Shown one piece after another: positions 1 to 4,769 of a DNA stretch of 5,833 nt (its first letter is position 1; each line of letters opens with the position of its first letter). Location of the stretch: contig JAQUZU010000021.1 of NCBI GenBank assembly GCA_028691175.1, positions 1-5,833 on the forward strand, written 5' to 3'. The position numbers were made by a program, and so were the translations under genes. The stretch comes from Candidatus Kapaibacterium sp. (lineage in GTDB: Bacteria > Bacteroidota > Ignavibacteria > Kapaibacteriales > UBA2268). Below the pieces are notes generated by a model that worked only from the letters and a program-made list of their open reading frames with translations, did no database searches and was not told the DNA's origin.

Positions 1-1
1 T

Positions 2-1150
2 GCGGGCATATTTTATCAACCGGTCTGCGAGGAACTTGGCGTTACGGTCGGAAAATTCGGGCTGTATATGTCGTTTAATTTTCTTGCATCGACTTTAATG
101 CTTTCAATTGCGGGCAAAATGATGGAACGTTTCAGCGCCCGGCTCTTGCTGTCGCTGAGTTCGTTTGTGCTCGGGCTAACCTTTGTGGCGATGGGATTTT
201 TTAATGCCGTATGGCAGTTTTATATTGCCGGAGGCGTTACCGGTGCGACTTTGGCGTTTCTGCTCTATTTGAGTTTCCCTACATTGCTGAACCGCTGGTT
301 TCGGACTCGTGTCGGATTTTTCATCGGCGTTTGCTCTGCGGCGAGCGGAATTGGCGGGATTTTGTTTAATCCGGTCGGAGCGTGGCTGATTACGAATTAT
401 GGCTGGCGGACTACGTATGGAATTTTCGGGGCGATTGTCCTGCTCGTCGTAACTCCGATTATCGCGATACTTCTGCGTAACTATCCGAAAGATAAGGGCT
501 TAGATGCGTATGGCGAGGAGACTTCCTCTAATCTCAAAAAATCGGAAAAGCAGGCGACGCTTGGTTCGACTTCGGACATTTCGTTTTCGCAGGCGGTTCG
601 TATGCCGGTATTTTACGGGATGATTGTGTTTGCGTTTCTTTTGATGGCGGTTTCGACGTTGAATTTGTTTATTCCGAAATATGTTATCGGACTGAAATTC
701 TCGCTTGAACAGGCTTCGCTTGTGGCGTCTGCGGTGATGGTTGGCGTAACGGTCGGCAAAATAATTCTTGGGCTGATTAACGATCGCAACAATCTCCTTG
801 GCGTGCTTACGACAGTTACATGCGGAATAGCGGGCATGGTGCTGTTGCTTGCCGGCGGACTCGGCTTCTGGGCACCGGCGTTGGGTGGATTTCTATTCGG
901 CTGGGCATATGCCGGAGTAACCGTGCAGACTCCGATGCTTGTGCGTGCGGTGTTCGGCAGCAAGGATTATACCCGGATATACTCGAATATTTCAATTGCA
1001 CTTGCCGCGGGCGGAGCGCTTGCCGCGGGTGGCTGGGGGCTTCTCGGCGATGCGACTTCGTATCAATTCATTTATATGGTAGGAATTATCATGCTGGCTG
1101 TATGCGGAGCAATCGGCATCTATGCCCTGAAAAGTAGAAAACATGCGTAG
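2..1150 (+). CDS. MFS permease, OFA/monocarboxylate-like, 5' end cut off by window
   Basis: The reading frame is already open at base 2 and runs to TAG at 1148-1150, giving 382 residues. An ATG at 68 is in frame, but 22 residues before it (beginning AGIFYQPVCEEL) fit the family, so it is an internal Met and the true start lies left of the window. About 11 hydrophobic segments are visible, with a polar central loop near fragment residues 158-201 (NYPKDKGLDAYGEE onwards) separating two six-helix halves. The NRWF..R.G...G stretch at residues 97-109 and the following GIGG...P....LI..YGWR resemble the oxalate/formate and monocarboxylate-type (OFA/MCT) branch of the MFS, which moves small organic acids across the inner membrane. 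The substrate cannot be read from sequence. The spacer downstream is over 350 bases, so the gene is probably not co-transcribed with the DUF362 gene. Family is secure; the subfamily is an inference. Confidence 0.9.
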   Translation, partial: AGIFYQPVCEELGVTVGKFGLYMSFNFLASTLMLSIAGKMMERFSARLLLSLSSFVLGLTFVAMGFFNAVWQFYIAGGVTGATLAFLLYLSFPTLLNRWFRTRVGFFIGVCSAASGIGGILFNPVGAWLITNYGWRTTYGIFGAIVLLVVTPIIAILLRNYPKDKGLDAYGEETSSNLKKSEKQATLGSTSDISFSQAVRMPVFYGMIVFAFLLMAVSTLNLFIPKYVIGLKFSLEQASLVASAVMVGVTVGKIILGLINDRNNLLGVLTTVTCGIAGMVLLLAGGLGFWAPALGGFLFGWAYAGVTVQTPMLVRAVFGSKDYTRIYSNISIALAAGGALAAGGWGLLGDATSYQFIYMVGIIMLAVCGAIGIYALKSRKHA

Positions 1151-1241
1151 CACCTCGACCGTAAAAAGGATAATCGGACACGCATCTGTAGGTTGCGGTT
1201 GAAAGGGTATGCACACCCTCTATGGAGTCTCTCCCGTTAAC

Positions 1242-1290
1242 AATAATAAGAATAATAAGAATAAGAATAAAAATAAAAATAAATATTATT
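1242..1290. repeat. AATAAG/AATAAA low-complexity hexamer tract
   Basis: The plus strand reads as two AATAATAAG units (1242-1250, 1251-1259), one AATAAG (1260-1265) and three AATAAA units (1266-1283), then TATTATT (1284-1290). The first seven bases, AATAATA, are the reverse complement of the last seven, so the tract can fold end to end. The run 1242-1283 has no C and is purine-rich with regularly spaced T. It is probably a slippage-generated microsatellite. A role as an UP-like or length-variable spacer is possible but unsupported. Confidence 0.8.
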
Positions 1291-1345
1291 ACCCCGTTCT
1301 CTCGCGAAATTGCGGGTCAATCCCGCAATGACGCCGTCTTCTTTC
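1291..1345. repeat. Small palindromic element, dispersed-repeat type
   Basis: The core is a perfect 8-bp inverted repeat, ATTGCGGG (1309-1316) and CCCGCAAT (1322-1329), around a 5-base loop TCAAT. It is followed by GACGCC. Read on the minus strand the core is GTCATTGCGGGATTGACCCG, which closely resembles the short palindromic sequences scattered through intergenic regions of many bacterial genomes. It is much richer in GC than the surrounding spacer, consistent with an inserted element. No other copy lies in this window, so its repeated nature is inferred from resemblance. Confidence 0.5.
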
Positions 1346-1382
1346 TATTTGTGGGAGAGGTCAAAAAAGCATCTCGACCTAA

Positions 1383-1410
1383 AAGCCCACGCAGTGGGTT
1401 TGTTTGATTT
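1383..1410 (+). terminator. Terminator-like hairpin abutting the 34-bp element
   Basis: The left arm AAGCCCAC (1383-1390) pairs with GTGGGTTT (1394-1401) around a 3-base loop GCA, with one G-T pair, and is followed by GTTTGATTT. This has the shape of a rho-independent terminator on the plus strand, though the T tract is interrupted. It could stop read-through from the upstream permease before the DUF362 promoter. The T-rich tail coincides with the start of the 34-bp element, so part of the resemblance may be accidental. Confidence 0.45.
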
Positions 1411-1432
1411 AAGCAAGTATTTGTTTGAATTG
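1399..1432 (+). promoter_or_regulatory. 34-bp shared upstream element, copy 1 (DUF362 gene)
   Basis: This sequence matches bases 3905-3938 at 32 of 34 positions; the differences are 1411 A versus G and 1419 A versus G. Its last base is 71 bases before the ATG at 1504, exactly the distance seen in copy 2. It contains two TTTGTTTGA direct repeats (1399-1407 and 1420-1428) with a 21-base period, about two helical turns, as expected for a protein contacting one face of DNA. The second half-site includes TTGAAT (1425-1430), a possible -35, but no -10 box at 17 bases is convincing. A promoter-proximal activator or operator site is the best reading. Confidence 0.6.
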
Positions 1433-1491
1433 GATATAGTATTATTTGAAAATTGCCGTATTTTCGTAGTTGTAAACCGATAAATAATAAT

Positions 1492-1497
1492 AAAGGA
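1492..1497 (+). promoter_or_regulatory. Ribosome binding site of DUF362 gene
   Basis: AAAGGA lies six bases before the ATG at 1504. The same hexamer and spacing occur before both candidate starts of the flavodoxin gene, which supports the start chosen here. Confidence 0.7.
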
Positions 1498-1503
1498 TAA
1501 ACA

Positions 1504-2502
1504 ATGAAAAAACTAAATACGGTAGCGGCGGGAATGTTCGCAGCCGCAGCAATTGCCGGAACTTCGTGCGAATCGCATGCGGAGTCTGCACCGGAAACAG
1601 CACCGGGGACAAATGTATCGACTGTATATTTCACTCAGGAAATTACTCCGGAATCGCTTGTGAAAATCTATAAAGCACTCGGAGTAGAGGCCTCGGGACG
1701 CGTTGCAGTAAAAATCAGCACCGGCGAAGATGGCGGGAATAATTATCTGAAACCTGCCTTGATCGGCAAACTTGTAAATGATGTTAACGGGACAATTGTA
1801 GAGTGTAACACGGCTTATGCCGGCAGCCGCTATACTACGGCGGCTCACCTCGAGACAATCCGCAAGCATGGTTTCAACGATATTGCAAAAGTCGATATCA
1901 TGGACGCAGACGGCGATATGCAGATTCCGGTGAAAGATAAAACGCATATCAAATATGACATTGTCGGCGCTCATCTGGCGAATTATGACTTTATGATTAA
2001 TCTTGCTCACTTCAAGGGGCACGCTATGGGCGGCTTCGGTGGCGTACTGAAAAATGCAAGTATCGGAGTGGCGTCGGCGACCGGAAAGGCGTATATCCAC
2101 ACGGCGGGTAAAACTCAAAGTCCGAACGAACTCTGGTCAAATCTTCCCGCACAGGATTATTTCCTCGAATCTATGGCTTCGGCGGCACAGGGTGTGCATG
2201 ACCATTTCGGAGTCGGTAAAATTGTTTACATTAACGTGATGAATAATATGAGCGTCGATTGCGATTGCGATTCGCATCCTGCAGATCCGAAACTGAAAGA
2301 CATGGGCATACTTGCTTCGACGGATCCGGTTGCACTCGATAAAGCCTGCCTCGATCTTGTCTTTAATCACAAGGCCTCAGACGGCGACGACGAAAAGCCG
2401 CTTGTCGAGCGAATTAACCGCCAGCACGGCACGCATATCGTCGATTATGCCGAAAAAATCGGTCTCGGCAGCAAGACGTATAAGATAATCATGGTGAAAT
2501 AA
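1504..2502 (+). CDS. Exported DUF362-family protein
   Basis: The protein has 332 residues. The start is fixed by AAAGGA six bases upstream and by a typical export signal: MKKL, then a hydrophobic alanine-rich stretch to about residue 19, then Cys22 in AGTSCES. Cys22 could be a lipid-attachment site, though its preceding residues are not a canonical lipobox; signal peptidase I cleavage after SHA is the alternative. The rest resembles DUF362: VAVKISTGEDGGNNYL, then HFKGHAMGGFGGVLKN beginning at His169, then DCDCDSH with Cys253 and Cys255, and a late STDPVALDKACLDL block. Many DUF362 proteins carry a 4Fe-4S ferredoxin-like segment; none is visible here. The Asp/Cys/His-rich DCDCDSH could bind metal. 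The biochemical role of the family is not established and I assign none. It shares a 34-bp upstream element with the flavodoxin gene, suggesting joint control. It faces the minus-strand transporter, ending 58 bases from that gene's stop. Confidence 0.85.
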   Translation: MKKLNTVAAGMFAAAAIAGTSCESHAESAPETAPGTNVSTVYFTQEITPESLVKIYKALGVEASGRVAVKISTGEDGGNNYLKPALIGKLVNDVNGTIVECNTAYAGSRYTTAAHLETIRKHGFNDIAKVDIMDADGDMQIPVKDKTHIKYDIVGAHLANYDFMINLAHFKGHAMGGFGGVLKNASIGVASATGKAYIHTAGKTQSPNELWSNLPAQDYFLESMASAAQGVHDHFGVGKIVYINVMNNMSVDCDCDSHPADPKLKDMGILASTDPVALDKACLDLVFNHKASDGDDEKPLVERINRQHGTHIVDYAEKIGLGSKTYKIIMVK

Positions 2503-2523
2503 TTGCTAAAGCGTAAATCAAAA

Positions 2524-2555
2524 CGGCAGCCCGGCAATAAACTCGCGGACTGCCG
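2524..2555. terminator. Hairpin between convergent genes, probable bidirectional terminator
   Basis: CGGCAG (2524-2529) pairs with CTGCCG (2550-2555); after a C/A mismatch, CCG (2531-2533) pairs with CGG (2546-2548). It is preceded by AAAA on the left and followed by TATATTATT on the right. Position, squarely between the stops of the DUF362 gene and the convergent transporter, supports a shared terminator. The T tract on each side is short, so efficiency is uncertain. Confidence 0.6.
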
Positions 2556-2560
2556 GTATA

Positions 2561-3733
2561 TTATTCGGATTTTTTAAATGCAGAAACATGCTTCCGGGCG
2601 TATAATGCATAGTATGCAACACAGCAGACGCAACCGGCAATCATCAGCAGGAACGTTGCAGAATAGCCGAAATCCTTGATTAAAATGCCCGCACCGAGCG
2701 AACCAATTCCCATCCCCAAATCAAACGCACACAGGAAAGTCGAACTTGCCGCGCCACGTCGTGCCGGAAGAATAACGCGCATCGCCATTGCGTTCATCGC
2801 CGGATGCATCGCACCGAAACCGAAGCCTACCAGCACTGCGGTAAGCAGATACAGAGCCGGAGTAGGGTAAAGTCCGAGAAGCAGCAAAGCGAGAGTCATG
2901 GCACCGTTGCAGGCGTAAATCATCGGTTTTTCGCCGTACCGGTCGACCAGCCCACCGGTCGTTACACGTGTGGCGACCATCGCTGCCGCCATAATTATAA
3001 AGTACAGCCCGCCACCGGGAAGATTATTCTCTGTGGCAAATAGCGCGATAAAAGTCTCTATAACCCCGAAAACCAGCATATAAAAGAACAACATCAGCGA
3101 AGCCGGAACGGAATTTTTTTCGAATATTCCGGAAATTTTGAACGGTTTGCGCTCAAGTTCGGGAGAGCGGCGGGGCGTCGAAAATGCGATAATCAGGCCG
3201 ATAACGGCGACGCAGGCTGCAAACGCGAACATTGCCATAAAGCCGTAATGTTTCATTATCGCAAGTCCAAGAGCCGGAGCGATTGCCGTGGAAATTGCTG
3301 TCGAAAGCCCGAACATGCCGAGTCCTTTGCCGAGGTGTTTCTTCGGAACAATGTCGGTTACTATGGTTGAGGACGCAGTCGAAGCACTTGCGAGAAGAAT
3401 TCCGTTTATGGCACGGAAAATCAAAATCAGCACGATTGAAGCGGAAATAATATATCCGAACGGGATTAATACAAGCCCGATAAGCCCGGCAAAAAGAACC
3501 ACGAAGCGCGAGCGGGTATCGATTGCGTGCCCGATGAACGGACGCGAAGCTATCGATGTAAAACTAAAGAGCATTGCGGCAAGTCCGGCAATCTCCGTGC
3601 CGTATCCGAGCGATTTTACGAAATACGGAAACGCCGGAAGCACCGAGTGGAAGCTTATGAAAATAAATAGGTTGACGAGGATTATCTTGACGAAATCGCC
3701 TGTCCAAAGTTTGTCTGTTGCAGTTTGTTGCAT
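2561..3733 (-). CDS. MFS transporter, 12 helices, drug/metabolite exporter-like
   Basis: The protein has 390 residues. The start is the ATG at 3733 (MQQTATDKLW), because AGGTG (3743-3739) lies five bases upstream; a frame extending to 3865 would add 44 residues lying across a terminator hairpin and T tract. Hydrophobic segments begin near residue 17 (KIILVNLFIFISF), about six in each half, with a polar central loop at 186-205. The loop 2-3 signature is RPFIGHAIDTRSR (64-76), with the repeated half-site GGLVDRYGEKP (260-270). RAINGI (107-112) resembles motif B, and APALG (152-156) lies where the motif C region of exporters sits. This places it in the inner membrane as a proton-coupled carrier, more likely an exporter than an importer, substrate unknown. 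It is divergent from the flavodoxin gene, sharing a 276-base control region, and convergent with the DUF362 gene. The C-terminus ends FKKSE. Confidence 0.88.
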   Translation of the reverse strand: MQQTATDKLWTGDFVKIILVNLFIFISFHSVLPAFPYFVKSLGYGTEIAGLAAMLFSFTSIASRPFIGHAIDTRSRFVVLFAGLIGLVLIPFGYIISASIVLILIFRAINGILLASASTASSTIVTDIVPKKHLGKGLGMFGLSTAISTAIAPALGLAIMKHYGFMAMFAFAACVAVIGLIIAFSTPRRSPELERKPFKISGIFEKNSVPASLMLFFYMLVFGVIETFIALFATENNLPGGGLYFIIMAAAMVATRVTTGGLVDRYGEKPMIYACNGAMTLALLLLGLYPTPALYLLTAVLVGFGFGAMHPAMNAMAMRVILPARRGAASSTFLCAFDLGMGIGSLGAGILIKDFGYSATFLLMIAGCVCCVAYYALYARKHVSAFKKSE

Positions 3734-3753
3734 TGTTTCACCTGTGTGTATAC

Positions 3754-3808
3754 AAAAAAAAACAACACGCCGTGATTCAACTAGTCTTACGTTAAATACA
3801 GCGTGTTG
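3754..3808 (-). terminator. Terminator-like hairpin in the leader of the MFS gene (candidate attenuator)
   Basis: On the minus strand, CAACACGC (3808-3801) pairs with GCGTGTTG (3770-3763) and is followed at once by nine T (3762-3754), the classic rho-independent form. The stem can continue inward with 3772-3773/3798-3799, 3775-3777/3795-3797 and 3779-3780/3792-3793, leaving an 11-base loop. It ends 20 bases before the transporter ATG at 3733. No minus-strand gene lies upstream for it to terminate, since the flavodoxin gene runs the other way. It therefore probably acts on the transporter's own transcript, as an attenuator. No tRNA-sensing, peptide-leader or known riboswitch structure was recognised. 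Confidence 0.6.
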
Positions 3809-3826
3809 CTTAAAAAATAGAATACA

Positions 3827-3855
3827 AAAATAAAGAAAAAATTTAAGAAAATCAA
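3827..3855 (-). promoter_or_regulatory. Candidate promoter of the MFS gene
   Basis: On the minus strand, TTGATT (3855-3850) and TATTTT (3832-3827) are separated by 17 bases. Transcription would begin near 3820, just before the terminator-like hairpin at 3808-3763. The sequence is very AT-rich, so chance matches are likely; location is the main support. Confidence 0.3.
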
Positions 3856-3904
3856 ATGACAACATTCAAAAAATAATTCTCGTGCAGGCAGCCATTATCT
3901 CGTT

Positions 3905-3938
3905 TTTGTTTGATTTGAGCAAGTGTTTGTTTGAATTG
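3905..3938 (+). promoter_or_regulatory. 34-bp shared upstream element, copy 2 (flavodoxin gene)
   Basis: This is the second copy of the element at 1399-1432, with 32 of 34 bases identical and in the same orientation. It ends 71 bases before the ATG at 4010. Its TTTGTTTGA half-sites are at 3905-3913 and 3926-3934. TTGAAT (3931-3936) could serve as a -35, with TATATT (3956-3961) as a -10 at a long 19-base spacing. The octamer TATATTTG (3956-3963) also fits the TAnnTTTG pattern of Bacteroidota promoters, with TTTG (3930-3933) upstream, but copy 1 has no equivalent at that place. The element lies in the divergent region, 171 bases from the transporter ATG, so it might affect both genes. Confidence 0.6.
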
Positions 3939-3989
3939 CGTATTTACTCAAAACGTATATTTGTGTAGTTTTGTAATTGTTAGTTAAAT

Positions 3990-4012
3990 ACAAATCGAAA
4001 GGAAAATCAATG
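3990..4012 (+). repeat. Translation-initiation repeat, copy 1, with flavodoxin ribosome binding site
   Basis: ACAAATCGAAAGGAAAA (3990-4006) is repeated exactly at 4116-4132. AAAGGA (3998-4003) is six bases before the ATG at 4010. This fixes that ATG as the start of the full-length form rather than the in-frame TTG at 3977, which has no ribosome binding site of its own in view. Confidence 0.8.
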
Positions 4013-4651
4013 AAAAAACTAACAGGCATTTTAGCATTCTGTCTGGCATGCGTCATGCTTACAGCAGTAAATTTAGGTTGTACGTCGCAGGCAGAAAACA
4101 AAAATAATACAACAAACAAATCGAAAGGAAAAGACATGAAAACATTGGTGGCGTATTTCTCGCGCATAGACGAAAACTATGGCGTTGGCTACATTACAAA
4201 GGGCAATACAGAAATAATTGCCGAGATGATTGCAAAGATAACATCTGCAGATCTGTTTCATATCGAGACGGTAACGCCCTATCCGAAAGAATACGATGCG
4301 TGCATAGATGTTGCAAAAAAGGAAGTCCAAAGCAATGCACGTCCGGAGATAAAGGGCGATATTGAAGTAGAAAAATACGACGTGATTTACATCGGCTATC
4401 CGAATTGGTGGAGCGAACCGCCGATGGCAGTTTTTACGTTTATCGAAAAACATAACTGGCAGGGCAAAATCGTTATTCCGTTCTGCACACACGAAGGCAG
4501 CGGACTTGGCGTTACCGAGCAAAGCATCAAAAAAGCCTGCAAAGGCGCAACTCTGCGGGACGGCTTGGCTGTTCAGGGAAACGTGGCACAAAATTCGCGA
4601 GATAAGGCAGAGGTTGCCGTAAATAACTGGCTGAAAAATATAGAGAAATAA
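4010..4651 (+). CDS. Flavodoxin-family protein with lipoprotein-type signal
   Basis: The protein has 213 residues from the ATG at 4010. Residues 1-24 form an export signal: MKKL, a hydrophobic stretch (GILAFCLACVMLTAV), then NLGC with Cys24 as probable lipidation site; the lipobox is loose because position -3 is Asn. Residues 25-42 are a polar Asn/Lys-rich linker. From Met43 the domain is a short-chain flavodoxin: KTLVAYFSR (44-52) opens the FMN phosphate region, with KGNTEIIAEMIA following; YPNWWSEPP begins at Tyr130; and PFCTHEGSGLG spans about 157-167. These are hallmarks of the flavodoxin family, which carries FMN and shuttles electrons or acts as a small quinone or flavin reductase. The export signal would place it outside the cytoplasmic membrane, unusual for flavodoxin. 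A second start at Met43 has its own duplicated ribosome binding site and would give a 171-residue cytosolic form. The partner is unknown; the DUF362 gene carries the same upstream element. Confidence 0.88.
   Translation: MKKLTGILAFCLACVMLTAVNLGCTSQAENKNNTTNKSKGKDMKTLVAYFSRIDENYGVGYITKGNTEIIAEMIAKITSADLFHIETVTPYPKEYDACIDVAKKEVQSNARPEIKGDIEVEKYDVIYIGYPNWWSEPPMAVFTFIEKHNWQGKIVIPFCTHEGSGLGVTEQSIKKACKGATLRDGLAVQGNVAQNSRDKAEVAVNNWLKNIEK
4116..4138 (+). promoter_or_regulatory. In-frame duplicated ribosome binding site and internal start of flavodoxin
   Basis: The 17 bases at 4116-4132 are identical to 3990-4006, 126 bases (42 codons) upstream. AAAGGA (4124-4129) is again six bases before an ATG (4136), and both starts read ATGAAAA. 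The internal ATG lies exactly at the boundary where flavodoxin homology begins, so it would produce a complete cytosolic flavodoxin. In the long form the same bases encode the linker residues NKSKGKD. Whether it is used in the cell cannot be seen from the sequence. Confidence 0.65.
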
Positions 4652-4660
4652 ATAGTGATT

Positions 4661-4700
4661 ACAGCCGAATTATAAATAGATGGCGGGGCTGTTCGTCTTT
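4661..4700 (+). terminator. Candidate terminator after flavodoxin gene
   Basis: ACAGCC (4661-4666) pairs with GGCTGT (4687-4692) around a 20-base loop, followed by TCGTCTTT. The stem is short and the T tract broken, so it is weak. It lies 10 bases after the flavodoxin stop, where a terminator is expected. The in-frame ATG at 4680 lies in its loop, one reason to prefer a later start for the phosphoesterase. Confidence 0.35.
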
Positions 4701-4769
4701 GAAATCTCTCAAACACGGGTTGCCGGGCGAAGCAAAATCCGGATTTATCATTTAAAATTAAATTGCATT

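Larger units (their letters stand above)
1151..1503. other. Non-coding spacer between MFS permease and DUF362 gene
   Basis: This 353-base stretch has no convincing gene; a short frame at 1222-1407 is mostly low-complexity and repeat sequence. In order it holds a weak imperfect stem (1156-1164 with 1193-1201, containing G-T pairs), a 5-bp hairpin AGGGT/ACCCT (1204-1208 with 1215-1219, no T tract), an AT-rich hexamer tract, a palindromic element, a terminator-like hairpin, a 34-bp element shared with the flavodoxin promoter region, and the DUF362 leader. No tRNA or rRNA was recognised. Confidence 0.7.

Noticed and set aside
1222..1407. Open frame of 61 codons in the spacer
   Set aside because: It is made of the hexamer tract (IRIRIKIKINI) and the palindromic element, has no ribosome binding site and resembles no protein.
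1513..2118. 201-codon antisense frame within the DUF362 gene
   Set aside because: It lies wholly opposite a gene with a clear export signal and family motifs; its translation is Cys/Arg-rich with no recognisable domain.
3288..3833. 181-codon plus-strand frame opposite the MFS gene
   Set aside because: It is antisense to a well-supported transporter, has no recognisable domain and crosses the transporter's leader hairpin.
3734..3865. N-terminal extension of the minus-strand transporter by 44 residues
   Set aside because: The extension crosses a terminator hairpin with nine T, and a good AGGTG site precedes the ATG at 3733.
1399..3938. The two 34-bp copies as direct repeats flanking a mobile element or as CRISPR repeats
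   Set aside because: No transposase, integrase or cas gene lies between them, there are only two copies 2.5 kb apart, and the constant 71-base distance to two start codons is better explained by promoter control.
3977..4009. TTG start for the flavodoxin gene, 11 codons upstream
   Set aside because: It lacks a ribosome binding site and would place KYKSKGKS before the signal peptide; the ATG at 4010 has AAAGGA six bases upstream.
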